A DNA stretch of 64,000 bases from Streptomyces sp. NBC_01224 (GTDB lineage: Bacteria > Actinomycetota > Actinomycetes > Streptomycetales > Streptomycetaceae). The notes beneath the pieces were generated by a model, which worked only from the letters and a program-made list of their open reading frames with translations, had not been told where the DNA came from and did no database searches. Numbering within the stretch: the stretch's first letter is position 1; every line of letters starts with the position of its first letter. The stretch lies in contig NZ_CP108529.1 in NCBI RefSeq assembly GCF_036002945.1, positions 6,381,001 through 6,445,000 of the forward strand, read 5' to 3'. Below, piece by piece: positions 44,564-53,611 of the stretch. The position numbers were made by a program, and so were the translations under genes.

Positions 44564-45340
44564 ATGAGCGCACTCCCACATGACCTCTACTGTGACGAAA
44601 TCATCGGCCGCACCGACGCGTTGAGGGCGGCGATCAAGGACGCCGACCTCAACGCGACCGTCCCGACCTGCCCCGACTGGACCCTGCGCGATCTCGCCGT
44701 CCACGTCGGCCGAGCGCACCGTTGGGCGGGCGAGATCGTACGCACCCGGGCCACCGAAGCGGTCCCGCACGAACGAGTACCGGATTCCACACCCGAGGGC
44801 GACGACCCCGCCGTGCTCGACGCCTGGCTGGCGGAGGGCGCGGCGAAGACCGTCGAGTCGCTGCGCGCGGCCGGCCCCGACCAGAAGGTGTGGTCCTGGG
44901 GCTGGGAGCGGAGCACCGGCTTCTGGGCCCGGCGCATGGCGCACGAGACGATCGTCCACCAGGCCGACGCGGCACTCACCGCGAAGACCGGTTACGAGGT
45001 GGCCCCCGAGCTGGCCGCCGACACGATCGAGGAGTGGCTGGAGATCGTCGCCTTCATGCAGGCAGCGGGCAACAAGGAGGCCGCCGGACTGACCGGAACC
45101 GGGCGCTCGATCCATCTGCACGCCACGGACGCGCCGGGTGCCGAGTGGCTGATCGAGTTCGGTGAGGACGGCTTCACCTGGCGGCGCGCCCACGAGAAGG
45201 CGACCGTGGCGCTGCGGGGTCCGCTCACCGACGTCATGCTGGTCTTCAACCGGCGCCTCGCTCCGGACAGTGACCGGGTCGAGGTGCTGGGGGACGCGGA
45301 ACTGCTGGACTTCTGGCTGGAGCGTGCGGCGTTCGGCTGA
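44564..45340 (+). CDS. Maleylpyruvate isomerase/DinB-family mycothiol-dependent enzyme
   Basis: 258 residues from ATG 44564. N-terminal four-helix DinB-like domain with CPDWTLRDLAVHVGRAHRWA (first His ligand) and RRMAHETIVHQADA (the two later His ligands for a metal), followed by an SCP2-like C-terminal domain. The family uses mycothiol as a cofactor in isomerisation or conjugation. Substrate unknown; it stands alone. Confidence 0.83.
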   Translation: MSALPHDLYCDEIIGRTDALRAAIKDADLNATVPTCPDWTLRDLAVHVGRAHRWAGEIVRTRATEAVPHERVPDSTPEGDDPAVLDAWLAEGAAKTVESLRAAGPDQKVWSWGWERSTGFWARRMAHETIVHQADAALTAKTGYEVAPELAADTIEEWLEIVAFMQAAGNKEAAGLTGTGRSIHLHATDAPGAEWLIEFGEDGFTWRRAHEKATVALRGPLTDVMLVFNRRLAPDSDRVEVLGDAELLDFWLERAAFG

Positions 45341-45455
45341 GCCCCCACCGGCCGCTGCCCGCTGTGCGGTCCCCGTCCGCTGTGCGGGCGCGGCGGTGCT
45401 GAGCCAAGCTGGAGAGGACAGCCCGTAGTGTCCGGCGGCCCCTGTGGAGGTGCCG

Positions 45456-46532
45456 ATGGAGCCCGTCCGCGCCCTGAAACGGATCGCCTTCCTGCTGGAA
45501 CGCGGCAGGGCCGACACCTACCGCGTGCAGGCATTCCGTACGGCCGCCGACGTGGTGGCGGCGATGACGGACGGCGAGGCCGCGCAGCGGGTGGCGGACG
45601 GCTCGCTGGAGTCGGTCAGGGGCATCGGGCCGAAGACCGCGCAGGTGATCCGCGAGGCGGTGGCCGGGGAAGTGCCCGGCTACCTGGAGCGGCTGGAGGA
45701 AGAGGCCGCCGCCCCGCCCCCCGAGGGTGGCCGGAGTCTCCTTGCCCGGCTGCGCGGCGACTGCCATCTGCACTCCGACTGGTCGGACGGCGGCAGCCCG
45801 ATCGAGGAGATGGGCCGCACGGCGGCGGAGCTGGGCCGTGAGTGGGCGGTCCTCACCGACCACTCGCCCCGGCTGACCGTGGCGAACGGGCTCTCCCCGG
45901 AGCGGCTGCGCCGGCAGCTGGATGTGATCGCCGAGCTCAACGCGGGCTGGGCGCCGTTCCGGCTGCTCACCGGCATCGAGTGCGACATCCTCCCCGACGG
46001 CGCCCTCGACCAGGAGGAGGAGCTGCTGGAGCAGCTGGACGTCGTGGTGGTCTCCGTACACTCCGAACTACGGATGGACGCTGCCCCGATGACCAGACGC
46101 CTGCTCGCGGCCGTCCGCCATCCGCGGGCGAACGTCCTCGGGCACTGCACCGGGCGGCTGATCACCGGCCGGGGCCGCCCGGAGTCCCGCTTCGACGCGG
46201 ACGAGGTCTTCGCCGCGTGCGCGGAGGAGGGCACGGCGGTGGAGATCAACAGCCGGCCCGAACGGCTCGACCCGCCCCGCCGGCTGCTGCGCCGCGCCGT
46301 TGCCGCGGGCACCCTGTTCTCCGTCGACACCGACGCACACGCGCCCGGACAGCTGGACTGGCAGATCCACGGCTGCGCCCGCGCCGAGGAGTGCCGCGTC
46401 CCGGCGGAACGCGTCATCACCACGTGGTCGGCCGACGAACTGCTGGCCTGGTCGCGCGGGGGCACGACCCCGGAGCGGGCCCGCTCCGGGGCGGACGGGG
46501 CGGTCTGCGCAGCCCCGGGACAGGAGCGGTGA
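45456..46532 (+). CDS. PHP-domain phosphoesterase with helix-hairpin-helix N-terminus
   Basis: 358 residues from ATG 45456 with GGAGG upstream. The N-terminal 85 residues resemble the lyase/HhH part of DNA polymerase X (YRVQAFRTAADVVAAM, VRGIGPKTAQVI), then comes a PHP domain with metal ligands in GDCHLHSDWSDGG, LTDHSPRLTV, TGIECDILPDG, VSVHSELR, LGHCTG and VDTDAHAPGQLD. The polymerase fingers, palm and thumb of PolX are absent. A role in DNA end processing or as a phosphatase is possible. Confidence 0.83.
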   Translation: MEPVRALKRIAFLLERGRADTYRVQAFRTAADVVAAMTDGEAAQRVADGSLESVRGIGPKTAQVIREAVAGEVPGYLERLEEEAAAPPPEGGRSLLARLRGDCHLHSDWSDGGSPIEEMGRTAAELGREWAVLTDHSPRLTVANGLSPERLRRQLDVIAELNAGWAPFRLLTGIECDILPDGALDQEEELLEQLDVVVVSVHSELRMDAAPMTRRLLAAVRHPRANVLGHCTGRLITGRGRPESRFDADEVFAACAEEGTAVEINSRPERLDPPRRLLRRAVAAGTLFSVDTDAHAPGQLDWQIHGCARAEECRVPAERVITTWSADELLAWSRGGTTPERARSGADGAVCAAPGQER

Positions 46533-46536
46533 ACCC

Positions 46537-47109
46537 ATGACGGCCACAAGCGTGCGAGGCATCGACCACATCGGGGTCACGGTCCCCGACCTGGAGACTG
46601 CCACCCTCTTTCTCGTCAGGGCGTTCGGCGCCGAGGTGCTGTACGACACCCTGCGCCGCCAGGACCGTCCGCAGGGCGGGCCGGACGTCGAGCGGCGGCT
46701 CGGAGTCCCCGCGGGCACACAGCAGTTGGCGATCCGGATGCTGGCCCTTCCCGGCGACGGCCCGGGCATCGAGCTGTTCGAGTTCCAGGGCCCCCGCCGG
46801 GAACCACCGGTGCTGCCCTGCGACTTCGGCTGGCAGCATGTGGCGCTCTACGTCGACGATCTGGACGCGGCCGTGCGGGACTGTGTGGCCGCGGGAGCCT
46901 CGCTGCTCGCGGAGGCGCAGCCGCTGCCGGGCCCCGAAGCGGGGGAACGCAACCGGTTCGCATATCTGCGCACCCCATGGGGCAGCACGCTGGTACTCCT
47001 GACGTACCCCGACCCCCAGCCCTGGGAGCGCACCGCGCCACGACGGCGGGTGCGGCCCGCGCCGGTCGGCACCAGTGCCTGGCCGACGGACCCGGCTCGG
47101 CCTAGTTGA
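46537..47109 (+). CDS. VOC-family (glyoxalase-like) protein
   Basis: 190 residues from ATG 46537, 4 bp after the PHP gene. Two beta-alpha-beta-beta-beta modules: IDHIGVTVPDLETATLFLVR (first His ligand) and GWQHVALYVDDLDAAVRDCV (second), with Glu in GIELFEFQG and LRTPWGSTLVLLTYP. Probably a metal-dependent lyase or isomerase; methylmalonyl-CoA epimerase-like proteins are related. Its end overlaps the convergent oxidoreductase gene by 8 bases. Confidence 0.8.
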   Translation: MTATSVRGIDHIGVTVPDLETATLFLVRAFGAEVLYDTLRRQDRPQGGPDVERRLGVPAGTQQLAIRMLALPGDGPGIELFEFQGPRREPPVLPCDFGWQHVALYVDDLDAAVRDCVAAGASLLAEAQPLPGPEAGERNRFAYLRTPWGSTLVLLTYPDPQPWERTAPRRRVRPAPVGTSAWPTDPARPS

Positions 47110-48109
47110 GCTCCGCGAGCACCCGCAACGTCCGCGGGTCCGGTGCCGTCACCAGCAGATCGGTCACCGGCCCCTTGCGCCACAACTCCAGCCGCTCCGC
47201 GATCCGTTGACGGGGTCCGACGAGCGAGATCTCATCGGCGAACGCGTCCGGCACGGCCAGCACCGCCTCCTCCTTGCGCCCTTCGAGGAACAGCTGCTGG
47301 ATCCGCCGCGCCTCCTCCTCGAATCCCATCCGTGCCATCAGATCGGCATGGAAGTTACGGGCCGCGTGCCCCATCCCCCCGATGTAGAAGCCGAGCATCG
47401 CCTTCACCGGCAGCAGCCCCTCCGCGACATCGTCACAGACGTGCGCGCGGGCCATCGGCGCGACCATGAAGCCGTCGGGGAGATCGGCCAGCGACGCCTC
47501 GTACACATCGGTGCGCAGCGGTGACCAGTACAGCGGCAGCCAGCCGTCGGCGATCCTCGTCGTCTGCGCGATGTTCTTCGGCCCCTCCGCCCCGAGCAGC
47601 ACGGGCAGCCGGGACCGCAGAGGATGGGTGATCGGCTTCAGCGGCTTGCCCAGACCGGTGGCGTCCGGACCGTTGTACGGGTGGGAGTGGAAGCGTCCGT
47701 CCAGCTCAACGGGGGCCTCACGGCTGAGCACTTGGCGGATGACGTCGACGTACTCGCGGGTCGCGGTCAGCGGGCTCTTCGGGAACGGCCGCCCGTACCA
47801 GCCCTCCACCACCTGCGGCCCGGACAGCCCCAGGCCGAGCATCATCCGGCCGCCGGAGAGATGGTCGAGGGTCAGGGCGTGCATGGCGGTCGCCGTCGGG
47901 GTGCGCGCCGCCATCTGCGCGATACCGGTGCCCAGCCGGATGCGGGAAGTGTGCGCGGCGATCCAGGTCAGCGGGGTGAACGCGTCGGAGCCCCAGGCCT
48001 CTGCCGTCCACACCGATCCGTACCCCAGCTCCTCCGCCTCCCGGGCGAGCTCCAGATGGGCGGGGTTCGGGCCGCGGCCCCAGTAACCGAGCGCGAGTCC
48101 GAGCCGCAT
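47102..48109 (-). CDS. LLM-class F420-dependent oxidoreductase
   Basis: 335 residues from ATG 48109 with GGGAGG upstream. Luciferase-like barrel with LGYWGRGPNPAHLELAREAE, SVWTAEAWGSDAFTPLTWIA, LGTGIAQMAARTP and MLGLGLSGPQVVEGWYG, typical of actinobacterial F420-dependent enzymes. The C-terminal part (GPRQRIAERLELWRKGPVTD) is also conserved. Substrate unknown. Confidence 0.88.
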   Translation of the reverse strand: MRLGLALGYWGRGPNPAHLELAREAEELGYGSVWTAEAWGSDAFTPLTWIAAHTSRIRLGTGIAQMAARTPTATAMHALTLDHLSGGRMMLGLGLSGPQVVEGWYGRPFPKSPLTATREYVDVIRQVLSREAPVELDGRFHSHPYNGPDATGLGKPLKPITHPLRSRLPVLLGAEGPKNIAQTTRIADGWLPLYWSPLRTDVYEASLADLPDGFMVAPMARAHVCDDVAEGLLPVKAMLGFYIGGMGHAARNFHADLMARMGFEEEARRIQQLFLEGRKEEAVLAVPDAFADEISLVGPRQRIAERLELWRKGPVTDLLVTAPDPRTLRVLAELN

Positions 48110-48165
48110 TCCGCTGCCTCCCACCATCTCTGATGCAACGTCAGATCATTGACGCACGGACGGAG

Positions 48166-48216
48166 AGTACGACAGCGGCCCCTCGCCCGGAAGGGGCGGG
48201 AGGCCGCTGTCGTACT
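48166..48216. terminator. Strong long hairpin terminator
   Basis: AGTACGACAGCGGCC (48166-48180) and its exact complement (48202-48216) enclose a second GC-rich stem (CCTCGCCCGGAAGGGGCGGG). Placed 14 bp after the minus-strand gene ending at 48230. Confidence 0.8.
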
Positions 48217-48229
48217 ACGGAAGCGTGAC

Positions 48230-49057
48230 TCAGCCGCGCTGGATGCCCGTGGTGTCCTGGAGCACACCACGACGGCCGTCCTGGGTCTGGGCGATGAGGC
48301 CCGGACCGCGCTGCTCCACCGCGAGGTACCAGGTGCCCGGCGCCAACTCGGCGATCGGCGACGGCGAACCGTCCTCCCCGTACAGCGGGCGGGCCACCGG
48401 CACCGCGAACCAGAACGGCGTGAAGTCACCGGTCGGGGTACCGGCCGCCGGAGCCGGCTGGGCCTGCTGCGGCTCCGGCTGACCGGGCTGCGGCTGACCG
48501 GCCTGCGGCTGCGCACCGTACGGCTGCGGCTGCCCCGGCTGTGCGCCGTACGGCTGCTGCTGTGCGCCGGGGTAGCCGTATCCCTGGCCGGGCTGCGGCT
48601 GGCCGCCGTACGGCGACTGCACGGCCTGCGGACGCGGGGCACTTGCCAGCGGGGCCTTGAGCGCGGGGACCAGCGGAGTGGCGATCGCGCCCGCGGCCAG
48701 CGCCAGGGCGGCGATCAGGCCGAGGATGAGACCCGCACCGGCGTCGACCTGGCCGAGGTCGATGATCGTCCAGAAGAGGTTCCAGGCGGTGAAGACCGTA
48801 GCCGCGACACCGAACTGGCTGAGATCCAGACCCGCGACCTTGCGGGGCTGGGGCTGCGAGCGGGACAGGATGATCAGTGCCGCACCGGCCACCCCGACCA
48901 TGTAGACACCGATCGCGTTGCCCAACGACTCCCAGGCGTTCGGCGCACTTACGTTGAGGTCGCCGTAGGAGAAGTAATCGAGGAAAGAGGCGATGAACAG
49001 CACGACCGCTGCTCCGATCACCACGCCATCGCCTCGAGTGAGGGAGCGGATATTCAC
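48230..49057 (-). CDS. Four-helix membrane protein with Pro/Gln-rich tail
   Basis: 275 residues from GTG 49057, AAGGA upstream. Four membrane segments (GDGVVIGAAVVLFIASFLDYF, AIGVYMVGVAGAALIILS, FGVAATVFTAWNLFWTII, LILGLIAALALAAGAIAT) resemble DUF5336-type actinobacterial proteins. A tail of Gln-Pro-Gly-Tyr repeats follows (about 145-210), then a short C-terminal beta-rich domain (FTPFWFAVPVARPLY, VLQDTTGIQRG) that looks like an intracellular sensor. Function unknown. Confidence 0.78.
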   Translation of the reverse strand: MNIRSLTRGDGVVIGAAVVLFIASFLDYFSYGDLNVSAPNAWESLGNAIGVYMVGVAGAALIILSRSQPQPRKVAGLDLSQFGVAATVFTAWNLFWTIIDLGQVDAGAGLILGLIAALALAAGAIATPLVPALKAPLASAPRPQAVQSPYGGQPQPGQGYGYPGAQQQPYGAQPGQPQPYGAQPQAGQPQPGQPEPQQAQPAPAAGTPTGDFTPFWFAVPVARPLYGEDGSPSPIAELAPGTWYLAVEQRGPGLIAQTQDGRRGVLQDTTGIQRG

Positions 49058-49243
49058 GTGAAGGTCCTTAGTCGATCGTCTCGTCGGGGCGGTCGTCGCT
49101 GCCACCGGTAGGGCGGGCACGGCGCGAAGCTCGGGGGCGGCTCCCCATCGTACGGATGAATCTATCGTCTGCCCGGGCAGGTTGTGTCCCTGCCCGGACC
49201 TTGGACGCACTTCCCCCCAATTTCGCCTCAGAACTACCTCTTG

Positions 49244-50182
49244 CTACCCGTTCAGATAGCTGCTGATGCCATCGGCGATGCCCTGCGCCGCCTTCTGGCG
49301 CCAACTCGCACTGGTGAGCAGGGCGGCGTCCTTCGGATCACGCATATTGCCGCATTCGATGAACACTTTGGGCACGGTCGACAAATTCAGTCCGCCCAGG
49401 TCCTTGCGGATGTCCAACCCGGTATTGCCGCCTACGTAATTGGAAGGTGCACTTCCGGTATCGCGGACGAAGAGACCAGCGATCCGGGTGCCGAGATCGC
49501 GCGACGGCTCGACGATCTCCGAGGTGTTCGCCGCTCCACCCCGTACCAGCGCGGGAAGGATCACATGGAAGCCGCGATTGCCGACCGCGGAGCCGTCCGC
49601 GTGCACCGAGACCACCGCATCGGCCTTGGCGTTGTTGCCGATCCGGGCCCGCTCGTCGACACAGGGCCCGTACGGGCGGTCGTTGTCGTACGTCAGCACG
49701 ACCTTTGCGCCCTGCGCCTGCAGGAGCGTACGCAGCCGGTGCGACACGTCAAGGGTGAACTGGGCTTCCGCGTAGCCGGAGTTGGTCGAGGTTCCGGTGG
49801 TGTCGCACTCCTTGTACGTGGTGCCGATGTCCACCTGGCGGTTGATCTCACGGGTGTGCAGATGGTTGTTCGGGTTGTGGCCGGGGTCGATGACGACGGT
49901 CTTGCCGGACAGCGGCCCGGACGCCCGGCCGGACGTGGACTTCGACGGTTTCGCGGACGCGGTGGGGGAGGCGGACGTCTTCTCCGGCACCGGAGCGCTC
50001 GTCGACGGCGGGGGCGGCGGCGACGCGGCGGTGCTACCGCTGCTGCCCGGCAGGGACTGTGCCCCGCCGCCGGCACCGTCTGCGCCGCAGCCCGCGGCAC
50101 TCAGGCACACGGCTGCGAGCATGGCGGCGGCGAGCAGGGGCCGGCGGCGTGGGGTGGGGGGAACGCTCTCGTCGTACGGCAC
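49244..50182 (-). CDS. N-acetylmuramoyl-L-alanine amidase (Amidase_3), lipoprotein
   Basis: 312 residues from GTG 50182. Signal with lipobox LSAAGC, a Pro/Ser/Thr linker (about 45-90), then the zinc amidase domain: VVIDPGHNPNNH (first His), the Glu in YAEAQFTLDVSHRL, VVSVHADGS (second His) and VFIECGNMRD (catalytic Glu). It cuts the bond between muramic acid and the stem peptide of peptidoglycan, outside the membrane. The Cys-containing loop (ECDTTGT, GPCVDER) is like that of the mycobacterial enzyme Rv3717. Confidence 0.9.
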   Translation of the reverse strand: MPYDESVPPTPRRRPLLAAAMLAAVCLSAAGCGADGAGGGAQSLPGSSGSTAASPPPPPSTSAPVPEKTSASPTASAKPSKSTSGRASGPLSGKTVVIDPGHNPNNHLHTREINRQVDIGTTYKECDTTGTSTNSGYAEAQFTLDVSHRLRTLLQAQGAKVVLTYDNDRPYGPCVDERARIGNNAKADAVVSVHADGSAVGNRGFHVILPALVRGGAANTSEIVEPSRDLGTRIAGLFVRDTGSAPSNYVGGNTGLDIRKDLGGLNLSTVPKVFIECGNMRDPKDAALLTSASWRQKAAQGIADGISSYLNG

Positions 50183-50283
50183 CCCGCGATGCTATCGGGG
50201 CGCCTCGGACCGACCGGCCCGAAGACCGGTACCCGACCGGGACCCGGAGACCCGCACCCGACCGGGGCCGTATCCGGCTGCCC

Positions 50284-50940
50284 TCAGATCCCCGGTCCCG
50301 TGCGCCGCAGCACCCGCAGCGAATCCGTCACCGAGACCTCGGTGAACGCACCGGAGGCCAGAGCCCGCAGATAGACGCGGTACGGAGCCTGGCCGCCGTG
50401 CGCGGGGTCCGGGAACACATCGTGGATCACGAGCAGCCCGCCATCGGCGACATGCGGCGCCCAGCCCTCGTAGTCACCGTTGGCATGCTCGTCGGTGTGA
50501 CCGCCGTCGATGAAGACGAAGCCGAGCTTCCCGCCCCAGACGGCCGCGACCTGCGGAGACCGTCCGACCAGTGCCACGACATGGTCTTCGAGACCTGCCG
50601 CGTGCAGGGTCCGGCGGAACGTCGGCAGCGTGTCCATCCGGCCGACCTCCGGGTCCACCACGGTCGGGTCGTGGTACTCCCAGCCGGGCTGCTGTTCCTC
50701 GCTGCCGCGATGGTGGTCGACGGTGAGAGCGGTCACGCCGGCCGCCCGGGCGACATCGGCGAGCAGGATGGTGGAGCGCCCGCAGTAGGTCCCGACCTCA
50801 AGGATCGGCAGCCCCAGCGCGGCGGCCTCGACGGCGGCCCCGTACAGCGCGAGTCCTTCGACCACCGGCATGAAGCCCTTGGCGGCTTGGAAAGCGGCGA
50901 GAATCTCGGGCTCGGGCTCGGCGACGGACTCGGCGGGCAC
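50284..50940 (-). CDS. Class I SAM-dependent methyltransferase
   Basis: 218 residues from GTG 50940, chosen because AGGAGGAAC lies just upstream; ATG 50994 is an alternative. LPILEVGTYCGRSTILLADV is motif I; ALTVDHHRGSEEQQPGWEYH and GFVFIDGGHTDEHANGDYEG match the catechol-O-methyltransferase-like/CmcI type (Methyltransf_24), with LLVIHDVFPDP. Substrate unknown. Confidence 0.85.
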   Translation of the reverse strand: MPAESVAEPEPEILAAFQAAKGFMPVVEGLALYGAAVEAAALGLPILEVGTYCGRSTILLADVARAAGVTALTVDHHRGSEEQQPGWEYHDPTVVDPEVGRMDTLPTFRRTLHAAGLEDHVVALVGRSPQVAAVWGGKLGFVFIDGGHTDEHANGDYEGWAPHVADGGLLVIHDVFPDPAHGGQAPYRVYLRALASGAFTEVSVTDSLRVLRRTGPGI

Positions 50941-51410
50941 GGGTTCCTCCTGGTGGGGACGGTCTACGGGGCGTGCGTTTCGACGGCGCCCCATCGTGCC
51001 GTACGCCCCTGCCGACGGCATCGGTGGGGCGTCCCGGATACCGCAGGCGGAACCGGCCGAGGCTTTGGCCGCTCTCGCGGCGGTCGACGACATGTTCACG
51101 CCGTGGTCCGAAACGGGGCGGTGGCGCGACAAGGGAACCTGATCCGGGTTGCTGACGTCCACTTGGCGCGAAGGTCGTCGACCTGCCTGGGCAGGTGCTC
51201 GCTCCTCGGGCCGGATGCGGCGCTCACCAGGGCTGCCCCGGCCGACCACGAGCACGCACGAGGCCTGACACATCAACGGGGCCGGGGCATGTCGGTTCGG
51301 GATACGAGGGCCTCACCATGTGCACGAATCTCGTGTTCACGCACAACGAAGGCAAGGACTCCCGGCAAGGGAGACCTCGCTCTTCGCCGCATCTACCGAG
51401 GGGTGAACGG
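50941..51410. other. Intergenic stretch without a supported gene
   Basis: 470 bp. It holds an imperfect hairpin at 51001-51034 that resembles the strong terminator at 52183-52217, and an open frame ending at 51142 (LAALAAVDDMFTPWSETGR) with no start or recognised family, perhaps a gene remnant. The last part is the promoter region of the lipoprotein gene. Confidence 0.45.
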
Positions 51411-51806
51411 ATGAGTTCGACCGGACGAGCCGCGGGCGCGCTATTGGCGGCGGCCATGGTGATGTCAGCAGCCGCGTGCAGGGCCGACAGCAGTAGCGGT
51501 GGGGAGGAATCGGCTTCCTGCGTCAACCGGTTCACCTACCAGGACCGATCGTATCGGGACGTGGCGAACGTGGACTTCACGGTCGGGAAGAAGCTCGGTA
51601 TTGCCACCAAACCACCCTGTGACGACACCGGAGGCCAGGACAAGAACGAGGAGCCGGTCACGACGGAGACCGCATACGAGGTGGACGGCATCTCTCCCGA
51701 GGTGGCCATCGCCATCGGGGCGACACCCGAGGAAACCACGGTCTTCGCCGCTTACTCCGGCTCAGAACTTCCGCCCGAGGTGGAGAAACTGATCGGCGGT
51801 TCCTGA
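51411..51806 (+). CDS. Small secreted lipoprotein (DUF6281-like)
   Basis: 131 residues from ATG 51411 with GAGGGG upstream. Signal and lipobox SAAAC, then CVNRFTYQDRSYRDVANVDF and TKPPCDDTGGQ, with two conserved Cys likely to form a disulphide. This pattern recurs in Streptomyces lipoproteins assigned to DUF6281, from memory. Function unknown. Confidence 0.7.
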   Translation: MSSTGRAAGALLAAAMVMSAAACRADSSSGGEESASCVNRFTYQDRSYRDVANVDFTVGKKLGIATKPPCDDTGGQDKNEEPVTTETAYEVDGISPEVAIAIGATPEETTVFAAYSGSELPPEVEKLIGGS

Positions 51807-51861
51807 TGCGGAGCGCGGGCCCGGTGTGGCGTCAGTTGTCCGCCGTGAGTCCCCGGACTAC

Positions 51862-52065
51862 CAGAGCTGCTTCCTGCACGGGACTTCCATCCTGACAACG
51901 ACCTCTTCACAGGCACCGGCGATGGCCCGGAGGTCAGCGCTGTCGTCGATTGGGTGGAGACCTCCTGGGGGCCGGCCGACTTGGACGTAGCCCACCGCTC
52001 GACGGCCCTCGCTCTGCTGCACAGTGTTCCCGCAGGCATGCAATTCGCCGACCGCTGCGTTGTTA
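51862..52065 (+). pseudogene. Aminoglycoside phosphotransferase-family remnant
   Basis: FLHG, then after one missing G near 51873, DFHPDNDLFTGTGDGPEVS and VVDWVETSWGPADLDVAHRS, then ALLHSVPAGMQFADR. This is the catalytic HGDFHPDN loop and the DWE/DLA-type metal motif of the APH kinase fold. Both ends of the gene are missing. Confidence 0.65.
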
Positions 52066-52182
52066 GGGGAGGGGCCTTGGCCGAAGATCGCGGTCCGCGG
52101 GCACCCCGCCGCCGCGTGCACGCTCTGCGTAGTCCTTGGCAGCCGTTTCAGCGGCGGTGCACAGAGTTGTGATCAAAATGCC

Positions 52183-52217
52183 GTACGCCCCCGCCGAAGG
52201 CATCGGCGGGGGCGTAC
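52183..52217. terminator. Strong hairpin terminator
   Basis: GTACGCCCCCGCCGA (52183-52197) and its exact complement (52203-52217), 5-base loop, 50 bp after the end of the minus-strand M20 peptidase gene. Confidence 0.82.
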
Positions 52218-52267
52218 GAGGGGTGAGCCCGGGTCGGGGCGCCCCCGGCAGGGCTGCGATATGGAGG

Positions 52268-53611
52268 TCAGCAGCTCTGCCAGAGCCGGGTCATGACGCG
52301 GACGCCGAAGCGCAGGCCCTCCAGCGGGACGCGTTCGTCCACGCCGTGGAAGAGACGGCCGTAGTCCAGGTCGTGCGGGAGCTTGAGGCCCTTGAAGCCG
52401 AAGCAGCGGATGCCGAGGTGCGTGAAGGCCTTGGCGTCGGTGCCGCCGGGGTTGCAGTACGGGACAGGGTGGCCGTCCGGGTCCTCGGCGCGTACGGCTT
52501 CGCACATGGCGTCGACCAGCGGGCCGTCGAACGTCGTCTCCAGCGCGATGTCGTGGTTGACCCACTCGCGGGTGACCGAGGGGAGGAGGAGCCTGTCGAT
52601 GGTGTCGATCAGCTCCTGCTCGTGGCCGGGGAGGAAGCGGCCGTCCACCCGGGCGGTCGCCTTTCCCGGGATGACGTTGGTCTGGTAGCCCGCGCTGAAC
52701 ATGGTGGGGTTCGCGGAGTTGCGGAGCACCACCTGCATGAAGTCGGAGACCGGGCCCAGCCTGGCGAGGCTGCCCTCGATGTCGCTCTCGTCGAACTCGA
52801 CACCGTAGAGGCGGGCGGCCTCTTCGAGCAGGGCGCGGACCGGTTCGATCAGGCGGATCGGGAAGGTCTCGCGGCCGATGCGGGTCAGTGTCTCGGCGAG
52901 GTCGGTGACGGCGTTCTCGTCGTTGGGGGACGAGCCGTGGCCGGCCCGGCCGGTGGCGGTGAGCTCCATCCAGGCCATGCCGCGCTGGGCGTTCTCGATC
53001 GGGTAGAGGCGACGCGTGTCGTCGATGGCGAAGGAGAAGCCGCCGCCCTCGCCGATCGCCTCGGTGACCCCGGCGAAGAGCTCCGGCCGGTGCTCGACCA
53101 GCCAGTGGGCGCCGAACTTCCCGCCCGCCTCCTCGTCGGCGAGGAAGGCGAGGACCAGGTCGCGCGACGGCTTGGTGCCGGTACGGGCGAAGTGGCGGGC
53201 GGTGGCCAGCATGACAGCCACCGTGTCCTTCATGTCGATCGCGCCGCGCCCCCAGAGGTAGCCGTCGCGGATCTCGCCGGAGAACGGCGGGACCTGCCAC
53301 TCGGAGGCGTCGGCGGGTACGACGTCCAGATGGCCGTGGACCAGGAGGGCGCCGCGCGTGGGGTCGCCGCCCGCGATACGGGCGATGACATTGGCGCGGC
53401 CCGGGGCGGACTCGACCAGTTCGGAGTCGATGCCCACCTCGGCGAGGCGGCCCACCACCCAGTCGGCGCTCGCGCGCTCGTTGCTGGTGGGGTTGGAGGT
53501 GTCGAACCTGATCAGTTCGGCGCAGAGATCGATGACCTCGTCCTGGGCCTCGTCGGAGGCCGGGACGAAGGAGGTGGCGGCGCCGGGGGTGGTGGGGTCG
53601 GGGGTGGTCAT
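52268..53611 (-). CDS. M20-family metallopeptidase
   Basis: 447 residues from ATG 53611, overlapping the permease stop (ATGA). Zinc ligands in LLVHGHLDVVPAD, the GAIDMKD segment, the catalytic Glu in FLADEEAGGKFG, and the dimerisation domain with AGHGSSPNDENAV; a late His in FHGVDERVPLEG. Known relatives split N-acyl amino acids or dipeptides. Last gene of the DUF1177, permease and peptidase operon. Confidence 0.9.
   Translation of the reverse strand: MTTPDPTTPGAATSFVPASDEAQDEVIDLCAELIRFDTSNPTSNERASADWVVGRLAEVGIDSELVESAPGRANVIARIAGGDPTRGALLVHGHLDVVPADASEWQVPPFSGEIRDGYLWGRGAIDMKDTVAVMLATARHFARTGTKPSRDLVLAFLADEEAGGKFGAHWLVEHRPELFAGVTEAIGEGGGFSFAIDDTRRLYPIENAQRGMAWMELTATGRAGHGSSPNDENAVTDLAETLTRIGRETFPIRLIEPVRALLEEAARLYGVEFDESDIEGSLARLGPVSDFMQVVLRNSANPTMFSAGYQTNVIPGKATARVDGRFLPGHEQELIDTIDRLLLPSVTREWVNHDIALETTFDGPLVDAMCEAVRAEDPDGHPVPYCNPGGTDAKAFTHLGIRCFGFKGLKLPHDLDYGRLFHGVDERVPLEGLRFGVRVMTRLWQSC

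Noticed and set aside
50941..51142. A short gene ending in DDMFTPWSETGR
   Set aside because: No start with a ribosome site, no recognised family, and it overlaps the methyltransferase upstream region.
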